Shown piece after piece: positions 25,542 to 33,490 of a DNA stretch of 64,000 bases. The notes beneath the pieces were generated by a model. The model had not been told where the DNA came from and did not search any database. It saw nothing but the letters and a program-made list of their open reading frames with translations. Where the stretch lies: NCBI GenBank assembly GCA_934754425.1, contig CAKVIN010000002.1, positions 1-64,000 of the forward strand, read 5' to 3'. Position numbers and translations under genes: made by a program. This DNA is from an uncultured Candidatus Melainabacteria bacterium (lineage in GTDB: Bacteria > Cyanobacteriota > Vampirovibrionia > Gastranaerophilales > Gastranaerophilaceae). The number at the start of each line of letters is the position of its first letter. The stretch's first letter is position 1.

Positions 25542-26570
25542 CTAAATTAAATTCAAAGCAATTGAAGGCTGTTGGTTTGCTGTTGACAACAATGTAGCTG
25601 TAGCTTGTTGTAGAATCTGATACTTAATATAGTTAGAAGATTCTGTTGCTGCATCAGCATCCTTAATTGTTGATATTGCCTCTGTTAAATTTTCTTTCTG
25701 TACATCTGTTGCATCAATTGCTGAATCTAATCTGTTCATATATGCACCAATTTTTGTACATCTTAAAGAAACATTATCAATCGCCTTATCAATTTGATCT
25801 ATGAATGCTCTTGCCGTTGAATCATTTTTATAAATTGCACCAGTAATTGCAGTCAATGTTACACCGTCTAAATGTCCATTTTTTACAACATTATCTTTAT
25901 TTAACTGATAAGCGAGTTCATTTGCATACCATTTACCATCCGGTGCTTGATATTCATATTTGCCATCAACTTTTGCCGCATTTGAACCCAAATTCATTTG
26001 AGTTTCTTTGTTGGCATTTGAAGAAAAGCCGAATATCATCGAAGCTTCTGCACTTTCAAATAAAAATGCATCTAATTTAATAACACATCTTTGAGATGAA
26101 TATAAACCAACTTGTAAATTAATATCACCTTCTCTTGAACCATCTAATAAGTAGGTATCATTGAAATCAGTGATTTTACAAAGACGATTAATTTCATCCA
26201 TTCTTTGTGTAACTTCCAATGCTATAGCGTTTAATGAAGCCGTTCCATACGTTCCGTTTGCCGCTTGCATTGTTAAATCTCTAATTCTTTGCAAGTAGTC
26301 GTTAATGATATCCAAAACACCTTCTTGTGTAGTTAACATATCTAACCCCATTTTAGCGTTTGTTTCAATAATATCATAACCGCTTACTTTAGCTTCCATA
26401 CCGGTATACACTGCGTAACCGGCTGCGTCATCCTTGGTTGAATTTATCTTGAAGCCAGTAGATAATTTCTCCATTGCTGAGTTCATGCCTTTTGTTGCAC
26501 TTTTTAGGTACTTTTGACATGTTAGGGATGACAAATTCGTGTTAATGGTTAATGTTGAAGTTGATCCCAT
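25542..26570 (-). CDS. fliC: Flagellin
   Basis: 342 residues with both flagellin D0/D1 ends. The N-terminus starts TLTINTNLSSLTCQKYLKSA, then LSTGFKINSTKDDAAGYAVY. The C-terminus ends IGAYMNRLDSAIDATDVQ...IKDADAATESSNYIKYQILQQ. The variable centre is short. Two unusual features are Cys in the N-terminal helix (TCQKYLK) and the sequence ESSNYIK in place of the usual EMAxxTK. It is secreted through the flagellar export channel; no other flagellar gene is in the window. A sigma28-type promoter and a downstream hairpin indicate a single-gene transcript. Confidence 0.96.
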   Translation of the reverse strand: MGSTSTLTINTNLSSLTCQKYLKSATKGMNSAMEKLSTGFKINSTKDDAAGYAVYTGMEAKVSGYDIIETNAKMGLDMLTTQEGVLDIINDYLQRIRDLTMQAANGTYGTASLNAIALEVTQRMDEINRLCKITDFNDTYLLDGSREGDINLQVGLYSSQRCVIKLDAFLFESAEASMIFGFSSNANKETQMNLGSNAAKVDGKYEYQAPDGKWYANELAYQLNKDNVVKNGHLDGVTLTAITGAIYKNDSTARAFIDQIDKAIDNVSLRCTKIGAYMNRLDSAIDATDVQKENLTEAISTIKDADAATESSNYIKYQILQQATATLLSTANQQPSIALNLI

Positions 26571-26615
26571 AATAAATTTCCTTTCAATAAATTTATATTT
26601 TGCCTTTCCCTATAT

Positions 26616-26642
26616 GTAACGGCACAATTTTTTTGAACTTTA
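26616..26642 (-). promoter_or_regulatory. Sigma28 (FliA)-type promoter of flagellin
   Basis: On the minus strand, TAAA (26642-26639) and GCCGTTAC (26623-26616) are separated by exactly 15 bases. This fits the sigma28 consensus TAAA-N15-GCCGATAA at 10 of 12 positions. It lies about 45 bases upstream of the flagellin ATG. Confidence 0.8.
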
Positions 26643-26789
26643 CAACTTTAGTTAGAGAATCCTCCATATAGATGAGGAGTGAATAAAATCAATACTTCCA
26701 GATTGTGTTTTTATATATTTTTATAATAAAATACAACTTTCTATAACTAAAGTTGTAGAAAGTTGCATGTACATGTTAAAAAAAATTAA

Positions 26790-28316
26790 TTATGAATAAA
26801 CAAAAGGTGGGCCGTTTTTGATTTCAAAAAGAATATTGTCAGCCATTACTTTTAGTTCTTCTTGAGATTTTCTATTTTGTTTTTGTACAAAAAATTCGTC
26901 GCATAGAGGTTCTATTGCTGAATCTTTTTTTGCTTTAAAGTTGCGTAATTCTGTTGCAACAAGGCGATTTTGTAAATCCAATTCGATTTGCGCATTATAT
27001 TTTTTTACTTGAACTTCTTTTACAGCTTCGGCTGCGGCTTTACCACCGTAGGCTAAAGCAGAAATACCTGCAATACCAAAGAATAGGTTTTTAAATTGCG
27101 GATTTTTAGGATTCATTAACCAGTCGTAAAAGAATGACAAATAGTCATTTACGTGAGAAAAGTATGTGATTTTATTTCTGCCGGAACCACCAATCATCGG
27201 ATTAACACGCTCCGTAGCTTGATTCATATTATCAAGTAGTTGGGTTAAAAACGCTTGCTTTTCGTCTTTCGGCATGTTTATTTTCTCAACTGTCATTTTA
27301 ACTTCTTCCGGTGTTGCGTAGACAGATTCAAGCAGGTTTTCTATTAGGTGCTTGTAGGCTTCCTTACCGGATAAAATCATGCCATTATTGCCTTCAAGCT
27401 TGTCGATTGGTTTTCCGCTGTTAAATTCTTCAATGACCTTGTCTAAGCCTTTGCGTGTATTCTTGATACCTTTTGATATATACTCGTCACTTTTCCTGAT
27501 ATTTTTTGCCGCATAATACCCTAAACCAAGTAAAGTAAGAAGGGTTATGCCGCCAACAGCTAAAAGCGAACGATTATCAATTTTATTTTCTTTAAGTTTG
27601 TCGCTAGCGTCCCCACTCAACTTATCTTTACCCTTGAAAGAGAGTTCACTGTTAAACATTTTTGCTTTAGAAGACAACATGCTTCTGATAATTTGGATTT
27701 TGCCGGAGAAAGACTGTGTTTCTACTGCGATTAAATTTTCTTGCAAATCTTTTTGGATGTCGGCTTCTTGTTTTTTTACCCAAACTTCTTTGAACCCGTC
27801 AATAAAGATTTTCCCCATAAAAGCCATTGAGCCCATTGTTATTACGCCTAAAGATGCGAGAATTGTTTTCCTGCTTGGAGATTGAATCATGCTAAATATA
27901 CTCTGATGAATTTCGTCGTTGATACAATGATTGCGGGTAATTCCTGGAAGAAGGTACTCTTTTGAACTTTCCAATTTCCCTTTAGAAAACTTTTTCATCA
28001 TTGCCGTAAATCCGCCTAATAAAGCCATAACTCCTACTGTTGCTGCACATAGAGGGATTAGTGGATTTCTTTTTTTATCTTCTTTTTCGTAGACTCTTTT
28101 AGGTAAATCAATATTTGAGCCGGAAATAATCAAAGTATCATAAGTTTCATCTAATGGAGTAAATTGGGCTTGATTTTCTTCATCAGCAAGAGGTTCTTTG
28201 ACAAAAGAATTAACAATCACACCTTCTTTTACATAGGTATCATTGCGTTTTTGCGTTTTTGTCATGTTTCTCTGGTGTCTTGAAGATTCAAGATCCTGAT
28301 TTATTTTCGGTATCAT
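26790..28316 (-). CDS. Membrane protein with an internal duplication, unrecognised
   Basis: 508 residues with four hydrophobic segments: about residues 85-107, 148-172, 250-270 and 410-430. Two regions align: KEVWVKKQEADIQKDLQENL (about 172-191, following a helix) and KEVQVKKYNAQIELDLQNRL (about 431-450, following a helix). Each is followed by VETQSFSGK or VATELRNFKAK. This indicates duplication of a helix-plus-coiled-coil unit. It is the second gene behind the cobalamin riboswitch. Its start lies 29 bases inside the upstream gene, so translation is likely coupled. No family recognised. Confidence 0.72.
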   Translation of the reverse strand: MIPKINQDLESSRHQRNMTKTQKRNDTYVKEGVIVNSFVKEPLADEENQAQFTPLDETYDTLIISGSNIDLPKRVYEKEDKKRNPLIPLCAATVGVMALLGGFTAMMKKFSKGKLESSKEYLLPGITRNHCINDEIHQSIFSMIQSPSRKTILASLGVITMGSMAFMGKIFIDGFKEVWVKKQEADIQKDLQENLIAVETQSFSGKIQIIRSMLSSKAKMFNSELSFKGKDKLSGDASDKLKENKIDNRSLLAVGGITLLTLLGLGYYAAKNIRKSDEYISKGIKNTRKGLDKVIEEFNSGKPIDKLEGNNGMILSGKEAYKHLIENLLESVYATPEEVKMTVEKINMPKDEKQAFLTQLLDNMNQATERVNPMIGGSGRNKITYFSHVNDYLSFFYDWLMNPKNPQFKNLFFGIAGISALAYGGKAAAEAVKEVQVKKYNAQIELDLQNRLVATELRNFKAKKDSAIEPLCDEFFVQKQNRKSQEELKVMADNILFEIKNGPPFVYS

Positions 28317-28980
28317 CTTTTTTCTTTCTCAAGATTTTATGTAGTATGGTTTTTAAGTTAAAAATCTTTTTGTCATCATCAATTTTTGAATCATCGTCTT
28401 TTGCGTTTTCACGCTTAAATATTTTAAACAGTCCTTCAAGTTTGGATTTTATGTTGCTAACAAGCTCTGAAACTTTCTTTTCAACAAAAGCTTTAGCTTC
28501 GCCAAAAATTGCGTTCAGTTTGTCTTGTATATCAATAAATTTTTCTTTTATTTGTGAGAGCTTATCCATAACATTATTGACAATGTTAGGAATATTTTTA
28601 ATCGTATTTAAAATTGGAACGACTATATTATTAATTGTATACACAACAGGTTTAAAAATAAAGCTATTTGAAATCTGGTTTGCAAAAGTTGCTAATTTTT
28701 GTGCCATTTTTTCAATATTTTGTTGAAATGCTTCAGCCATTTCGGCTCTGTGCAGTAGATTACGTTCATGAGCTTCAAGACGTTGCTCTCGATCCCTCAT
28801 CATTGCGCCAATCATTGCACATTGATGATAACTCATTTCTCCGGCTTTTTGCGGACGTTCACCAACTCGAGTACTTCCACCACCTCCCATGCCGGAACAA
28901 ATAGGACAAGCAGAAGGTGGAAGCCCATGTGGACATAATCCTGTATTTATTTTATTAACATTTTGTACTGCATTAGACAA
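28288..28980 (-). CDS. CPHG...CPIC motif protein, first gene behind the riboswitch
   Basis: 230 residues from a TTG at 28980; an upstream in-frame TTG (29016) falls inside the terminator stem and is unlikely. The N-terminus reads INTGLCPHGLPPSACPICSG and then GMGGGG. This is a compact Cys/His cluster that could bind a metal or ligand. A Met/His-rich stretch follows (MSYHQCAMIGAMMRDREQRL), then a long amphipathic helical region (about 70-190) and a basic, charged tail. There is no signal peptide. The candidate ribosome site AAAGGG lies in the 3' arm of the terminator. The function is unknown. Confidence 0.68.
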   Translation of the reverse strand: MSNAVQNVNKINTGLCPHGLPPSACPICSGMGGGGSTRVGERPQKAGEMSYHQCAMIGAMMRDREQRLEAHERNLLHRAEMAEAFQQNIEKMAQKLATFANQISNSFIFKPVVYTINNIVVPILNTIKNIPNIVNNVMDKLSQIKEKFIDIQDKLNAIFGEAKAFVEKKVSELVSNIKSKLEGLFKIFKRENAKDDDSKIDDDKKIFNLKTILHKILRKKKDDTENKSGS

Positions 28981-28984
28981 TAAT

Positions 28985-29022
28985 AAAAAATCCCTTTGTT
29001 GTTTTCGCCGCAACACAAGGAA
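28985..29022 (-). terminator. Riboswitch expression platform (intrinsic terminator)
   Basis: On the minus strand, TTCCTTGTGTTG pairs with CAACAAAGGGA (one mismatch, one G-U) around a GCGGCGAAAA loop. Six T follow at 28990-28985. It lies between the cobalamin aptamer and the first gene. The GGG of the putative ribosome site is part of the stem, so both transcription and translation could be controlled. Confidence 0.82.
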
Positions 29023-29040
29023 CTTTTTGCAAGATTATGA

Positions 29041-29120
29041 CTCGTAATCAGCAATAACTTATAAGTATTCCGGCTATAACGGTTGCGGCACAGTCACGGA
29101 TTTTCACCGTAGTTTCCTAA
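29041..29120 (-). promoter_or_regulatory. Cobalamin riboswitch aptamer
   Basis: The minus strand carries the conserved cobalamin-aptamer strings in order: GGAAACT, GGTGAAAATCC, GACTGTGCCGCAACCGT and AGCCGGAATACT (the B12-box region). A hairpin GATTA-CGAGTCA-TAATC follows at about 29049-29030. Its loop AGTCA is complementary to TGACT in the core, matching the L5-L13 kissing loop of this riboswitch class. The compact size suggests a class II-like (variant) form. It is directed at the 28288-28980 gene. Confidence 0.88.
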
Positions 29121-29135
29121 TATTCAATTTCCTTT

Positions 29136-29164
29136 ATCGTATGATAATCGCAGAACTTTGTCAA
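29136..29164 (-). promoter_or_regulatory. Sigma70-type promoter of the riboswitch transcript
   Basis: On the minus strand, TTGACA (29164-29159), a 17-base spacer and TACGAT (29141-29136) lie just upstream of the cobalamin aptamer. Divergent MATE transcription starts about 30 bases away on the other strand. Confidence 0.78.
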
Positions 29165-29190
29165 AACTTTTATAGTACAATATAAATATT

Positions 29191-30495
29191 ATGCAAATTA
29201 GAAGTTTTTATATAAAAGATATTTTGAATATTGCGTTTCCTATCATGCTAGGGAACCTTGGTTTTATACTTATTGGTGTTGGTGACGTAATTGTTGCCGG
29301 AAGACATTCTACAGATACTCTTGCAGCAGTAAGTCTTGCAACAGCGGTAATAAATTGTATTGTAATGATTGGAATTGGAATACTGAGCAGCATTTCTGCA
29401 ATTCTTTCCAATTATAGAGGAGCCGGTAAGCAAGCAGAAAAATATTTTTATCCGGCTTTAAAATTTACAGCAATATTATCTGTAATAATATCGTTAGCTA
29501 TTATTGCTTTTATACCGGTTATAGACCATCTGGGGTTTGAAGCAAGGCTTGTTCCGATGATTAAAGACTATTTCTGGGTGACTGCATTTTCTATTTTCGG
29601 TGCGTATTTGCATTGTATGACAAAAGAATACTTGCAGTCTTTTGAAATTGTTGTTTTCCCAAATATTTTAACAGTTATTTGCATTTTTGTTAACGTAATT
29701 TTGAACATAATATTTGCATTCGGCTGTGGAATTATTCCGGAAATGGGGGCAAAAGGGCTTGCAATATCCAGTTTAATAACAAGATATTTTATGGGATTTG
29801 TTTTGTTTTGGTACTGCTTTAAGCGCATTAAAATACAACATCACAAAGATGGTGGATTCTATAAGGATTTGCTGAAAGTAGGGACTCCTTCTTCTTTAGC
29901 GGTTGTAATTGAATTTATCGGATTTAATGCTACTACTGTAATTTTGGGTAGGATTTCCGGAATTTATGCAGCAGCTCAAAATATTGTCTGCACATTAACG
30001 AGCGTATCATTTATGATTCCGTTTGCAATTTCAAATGCTACGGCTGTAAAGGTAGGATTTGCAAATGGTGCGAAGTATTATAAGTCATTGAAAACGTATG
30101 CTTATACAGGTATTTTAATGGCGGTTGCTTTTATGACTTGTTCCGCAATTGTTGTAGGAACTATACCGGAATTTCTCGTAAGCTTATTTACAAAAGATGC
30201 GGAGTTGGTAAAAGTTTGTATACCAATTGTGTTTGCACTATGTTTCTTCCAAATATTTGACGGTATGCAAGTTGCGTTAGCAGGTATTTTTAGAGGCATA
30301 AAACAAACCAGCGTTGTAATGCTTGCTAATTTTATTGCATATTGGCTTGTGTCAATTCCTCTTGGGTATTTTCTCGGATTCCGTTGTCACATGAATTTAC
30401 TTGGATTCTGGTTTGGACTTGTGACTGCAGCGATTGTTTTATGTTCAATAATGTTTACGACAATGTTAGTTAGATTTAAAAAAATGGGAGAATAG
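29191..30495 (+). CDS. MATE-family efflux transporter
   Basis: A 434-residue polytopic inner-membrane protein with about twelve helices in two pseudo-repeats. It begins IRSFYIKDILNIAFPIMLG, and the VGDVIVAGRHSTDTLAAVSLATAV segment is typical of helices 1-2 of MATE/NorM antiporters. The second half carries the matching ISGIYAAAQNIVCTL and IFRGIKQTSVVMLANF segments. It exports organic cations or metabolites by Na+ or H+ antiport; the substrate cannot be told from sequence. It is followed 2 bases later by rsmE, forming an operon with rsmE and cca. Confidence 0.93.
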   Translation: MQIRSFYIKDILNIAFPIMLGNLGFILIGVGDVIVAGRHSTDTLAAVSLATAVINCIVMIGIGILSSISAILSNYRGAGKQAEKYFYPALKFTAILSVIISLAIIAFIPVIDHLGFEARLVPMIKDYFWVTAFSIFGAYLHCMTKEYLQSFEIVVFPNILTVICIFVNVILNIIFAFGCGIIPEMGAKGLAISSLITRYFMGFVLFWYCFKRIKIQHHKDGGFYKDLLKVGTPSSLAVVIEFIGFNATTVILGRISGIYAAAQNIVCTLTSVSFMIPFAISNATAVKVGFANGAKYYKSLKTYAYTGILMAVAFMTCSAIVVGTIPEFLVSLFTKDAELVKVCIPIVFALCFFQIFDGMQVALAGIFRGIKQTSVVMLANFIAYWLVSIPLGYFLGFRCHMNLLGFWFGLVTAAIVLCSIMFTTMLVRFKKMGE

Positions 30496-30497
30496 AT

Positions 30498-31217
30498 ATG
30501 CCACATTTTTTTGTAAATTCAAATGATAGAAACGAAAATTTAATAACTGTAACAGACTCTGATAATTACAGGCACATCGCTCGTTCTCTAAGAGCAAGAT
30601 GTGGTGAGAAATTATTGCTTATTGATGAAAATCAAATTCAGTATGAAACAATAATTAAAGAAATAACTTCTAAAGAAATTATTTGTGAAATTGAAAAATT
30701 CTATCATTCTGAGCGAGATTTGGAATTTGATTTGTATCTAGCGCAAAGTCCTTTGAGGAGTGATGCTCAATTGACTGTTATGGAAAAAGCAACAGAACTT
30801 GGTGCTCGAGCTGTGTATCCGGTTTTTACAGATAATTGTGCACTAAAAGTCAATAAACAAGAAAAGTGGCAAAAGGTTATGTATGAAGCTTCTAAACAAT
30901 GCGAAAGGGCGAAAATCCCGACTTGTGAAGCTCCAATAACTTTTGATGAACTTTTAAATAAAGAGTTTGATAAAGTCATTGTATTCGCAGAACGCTCTAC
31001 AGAAAAGAGTTTGAGAAGCTATTTAAACGAAAATCCTATCCGAAAAGGTGATAAAGTTTTGGTTATCATTGGACCGGAAGGTGGTTTTTCAGAAAAAGAA
31101 TTTGAATATTTTAAACAAAAAAACTTGCCGTTAATTACTCTTGGAAATCTTATTTTAAAAGCTGAAACAGCTGTAATAGTCGGACTTGGAGATATTATTT
31201 ATGAATATCAAGGATGA
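30498..31217 (+). CDS. rsmE: 16S rRNA m3U1498 methyltransferase RsmE
   Basis: A 239-residue SPOUT-class methyltransferase that methylates N3 of U1498 in 16S rRNA. The N-terminal PUA-like part contains HIARSLRARCGEKLLLID. The C-terminal SPOUT knot shows QSPLRSDAQLTVMEKATELG, FAERS, VLVIIGPEGGFSEKE (the SAM-binding turn) and LPLITLGNLILKAETAVI. All family hallmarks are intact. The next gene, cca, starts inside this one. Confidence 0.95.
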   Translation: MPHFFVNSNDRNENLITVTDSDNYRHIARSLRARCGEKLLLIDENQIQYETIIKEITSKEIICEIEKFYHSERDLEFDLYLAQSPLRSDAQLTVMEKATELGARAVYPVFTDNCALKVNKQEKWQKVMYEASKQCERAKIPTCEAPITFDELLNKEFDKVIVFAERSTEKSLRSYLNENPIRKGDKVLVIIGPEGGFSEKEFEYFKQKNLPLITLGNLILKAETAVIVGLGDIIYEYQG

Positions 31218-32634
31218 TTTTATTCTAAAAGAAATAAATGAAGGATATCTTGTTGGCGGTTGTGTGCGTGACTGGTTGATGGCTGCTGATAAGAAGGATT
31301 TTTGTATATGTGATAGAGATATTGCAATAAAAAATGCTGAGAGTTTTGCGCAAAAGCTTGCAGAACAATTTGATGCAACAATGGTTACTTTAGATTCCGA
31401 AAATCATATCTATAGAGTCGTTTTGAAAGATAAAATCAACTATCTTGATATTTCAGAAATGCAAGGTGATACGGTTGAAGATGATTTACAAAGACGTGAT
31501 TTTACGATTAATGCTATAGCTTATGATTTAAAAAATGGTGAGTTTATTGATATTACCAGTGGAATAGATGATTTAAAAAATGGCATTCTTAGACAAATTA
31601 AGGATGAGAATTTTGAGGATGATCCGCTAAGAGTACTAAGAGCTTATAGATTTTTAGCGGTTACAGGTTTTAAACCCGCAGAAGAATTACAAATTGCTTT
31701 AAAAAAATATCAACATCTGGCTTTAAATCCGGCAAAAGAACGTATAGCTTACGAATTGATGAAATTGTTCGGTGGAGATTACGCAGCAAAGACATTGCTA
31801 TTGATGGACGAAGATGGATTGTTAGAGAAAATATTTCCTAATGTAGCTGAGATGAAACAAGTGCCGCCAAATAGTCATCACCACTTGGATTTATTCCATC
31901 ACGTTGTAGAAACAGTTAGACAGATTGAACTTCTTTATAAAAATTCTGCAGAAGAAATTCAAGCTCATTTAAAACAAACCGATTTTGGCGGTTTTCCTCG
32001 TATAAACCATTTAAAATTGGCAGGATTTTTGCATGATATTGGTAAATTTTCGACTTGGACTCTGGAAAGTGACACTTGTATCCCCGAAAATTGCAATAAC
32101 TGTACTAAGGATAGTCGTGTTTGCGGTGTAAGACATAGATTTATTAAACATGATGACGTGGGTTCTAAACTTGTTGTTCCATTATTGAAGGATTTAAAGT
32201 TTTCTAAAAAACAGATAGAATATATTTCCGGCATGATAAAAAATCATATTTATCCATCAAATGTTATAATAGCGCCTGAATTGAATGAAAAAGTGATGAT
32301 GCGCTATATTAGAAAAATGGATAATAATGTTATAGATAATATAATTTTAGCAAAAGCCGACCGTCTATCCGCATTAGGTCAAGATGTCACAGATGAAATG
32401 ATTAATAATAATATCAACGGTCTTAATGCACTATTAGATTTTTATCTCAAGAAGAAAGATTCTCTAAAACCATTACCTAAATTACTCGATGGCTTAGAAA
32501 TAATGGAAATATTAAATATTCCGCAATCACCCAAGTTAGGATTTGTAATCAAAAATCTACAAGAAGCTCAACTGAATGGAGATATTACAACAAAAGATGA
32601 TGCGATTATTTTCATAAAAAATTTAAAATTCTAA
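31201..32634 (+). CDS. cca: CCA-adding tRNA nucleotidyltransferase with HD domain
   Basis: About 477 residues from the ATG at 31201, which overlaps rsmE by 17 bases; an in-frame upstream start at 31186 is less likely. It adds or repairs the 3' CCA of tRNAs. It carries a class II nucleotidyltransferase domain: YLVGGCVRDWLM, then DRDIAI in place of the usual DxD and RRDFTINAIAYD. DDPLRVLRAYRF (head/neck) follows. The C-terminal HD phosphohydrolase-like part includes LAGFLHDIGKF. A Cys-rich insert after the HD motif (CIPENCNNC, CGVRHRF) is unusual and may bind a metal. Confidence 0.94.
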   Translation: MNIKDDFILKEINEGYLVGGCVRDWLMAADKKDFCICDRDIAIKNAESFAQKLAEQFDATMVTLDSENHIYRVVLKDKINYLDISEMQGDTVEDDLQRRDFTINAIAYDLKNGEFIDITSGIDDLKNGILRQIKDENFEDDPLRVLRAYRFLAVTGFKPAEELQIALKKYQHLALNPAKERIAYELMKLFGGDYAAKTLLLMDEDGLLEKIFPNVAEMKQVPPNSHHHLDLFHHVVETVRQIELLYKNSAEEIQAHLKQTDFGGFPRINHLKLAGFLHDIGKFSTWTLESDTCIPENCNNCTKDSRVCGVRHRFIKHDDVGSKLVVPLLKDLKFSKKQIEYISGMIKNHIYPSNVIIAPELNEKVMMRYIRKMDNNVIDNIILAKADRLSALGQDVTDEMINNNINGLNALLDFYLKKKDSLKPLPKLLDGLEIMEILNIPQSPKLGFVIKNLQEAQLNGDITTKDDAIIFIKNLKF

Positions 32635-32640
32635 TAAAAA

Positions 32641-32672
32641 AAATCAGTAAAGAATTTTCTCTACTGATTTTT
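32641..32672. terminator. Bidirectional terminator between cca and the repeat protein
   Basis: AAATCAGTA (32641-32649) pairs with TACTGATTT (32662-32670), flanked by A and T runs. It lies between the convergent cca and the 51-bp-repeat gene. Confidence 0.82.
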
Positions 32673-32688
32673 TTTACTTAATTATTTT

Positions 32689-33237
32689 TTATTCTGCATC
32701 AACTTCTTTTGCTGGTTCTTCACCCTTGAAAGCAGGAGCTTCTTTTGTTCCTTCTTCTACTACAGGTTCTTCACCCTTGAAAGCAGGAGCTTCTTTTGTA
32801 CCTTCTTCTACTGCAGGTTCTTCACCCTTGAACGCAGGAGCTTCTTTTGTACCTTCTTCTACTGCAGGTTCTTCACCTTTGAAAACAGGAGCTTCTTTTG
32901 TTCCTTCTTCTACCGCAGGCTCTTCACCCTTGAAAGCAGGAGCTTCTTTTGTTCCTTCTTCCACTGCAGGCTCTTCACCCTTGAAAGCAGGAGCTTCTTT
33001 TGTTCCTTCTTCCACTGCAGGCTCTTCACCTTTGAACGCAGGAGCTTCCTTTGTTCCTTCTTCAGAATTTACATCAGTTAAAAATGCTTTATTATAAACA
33101 GCCAGAGCTTCAGCACCTTTGAAAGAAGCTTTGTTGCTAATTGGATTAGTAACTACTTCTGTATTTTGTGCTTCTTCCTTCTTTACAGGATTCAAAACAG
33201 GAGCTTCTACTGCTCTAAAACTAATTGGGTTTATCAT
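32689..33237 (-). CDS. Tandem-repeat protein, TKEAPAFKGEEPAVEEG x7
   Basis: 182 residues from the ATG at 33237 (GGAAGG ribosome site about 9 bases upstream; an upstream Met at 33267 lacks one). The N-terminus MINPISFRAVEAP and then NKASFKGAEAL carry the same F[KR][GA] core seen in each repeat. Seven copies of a 17-residue unit TKEAPAFKGEEPAVEEG make up most of the protein, with near-identical DNA. The end is KEVDAE. It is acidic and Pro-rich, with no signal peptide and no known fold. It is probably an elongated or adhesive/binding protein; no function is known. Confidence 0.78.
   Translation of the reverse strand: MINPISFRAVEAPVLNPVKKEEAQNTEVVTNPISNKASFKGAEALAVYNKAFLTDVNSEEGTKEAPAFKGEEPAVEEGTKEAPAFKGEEPAVEEGTKEAPAFKGEEPAVEEGTKEAPVFKGEEPAVEEGTKEAPAFKGEEPAVEEGTKEAPAFKGEEPVVEEGTKEAPAFKGEEPAKEVDAE
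32712..33062 (-). repeat. 51-bp coding tandem repeat, seven units
   Basis: Seven adjacent 51-bp units (17 codons each), close in sequence with scattered third-position and few amino-acid changes (AFKG/VFKG, PAVEE/PVVEE). This is a minisatellite inside the gene, so copy number is likely to vary between strains. Confidence 0.92.
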
Positions 33238-33436
33238 ATTATCACGACCTTCCACATTCTGATACACATTTTTATAAAAGCATTATACAATCAAAATTTG
33301 CGTTTTTATACAATAATATTTACATTTATTTACATATTATTAAAAAATCTAAGAATCTTTCTTTGCAAAACCTTGATTTTCAAAAGGTTTTAGACATTTA
33401 ACCGTAAAATTATATTTTTACTAATTTATTTAACAA

Positions 33437-33476
33437 AAAAGACACGCTTTCAAAGTATATTGAAAGCGTGTCTTTT
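33437..33476 (-). terminator. Intrinsic terminator after rpsP
   Basis: AAAAGACACGCTTTCAA (33437-33453) and TTGAAAGCGTGTCTTTT (33460-33476) form a perfect 17-bp stem with a T run on both sides. It lies just beyond the rpsP stop on the minus strand. Confidence 0.88.
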
Positions 33477-33490
33477 GTATAAATTTTATC

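Noticed and set aside
28901..28945. The CPHG/CPIC motif as a zinc ribbon or ferredoxin
   Set aside because: The spacing and the adjoining Gly run do not match either family, so no specific metal is claimed.
29000..29016. Start of the CPHG protein at TTG 29016
   Set aside because: This start lies in the terminator stem of the riboswitch; the TTG at 28980 lies beyond the T run and gives a sensible N-terminus.
32712..33062. A repeat array resembling a CRISPR
   Set aside because: The 51-bp units are directly adjacent without spacers and in frame, coding 17 residues each. They are a coding minisatellite.
32726..33097. A long open frame on the plus strand through the repeats
   Set aside because: It is the antisense shadow of the repeat gene; the minus strand has the ribosome site and a matching N-terminus.
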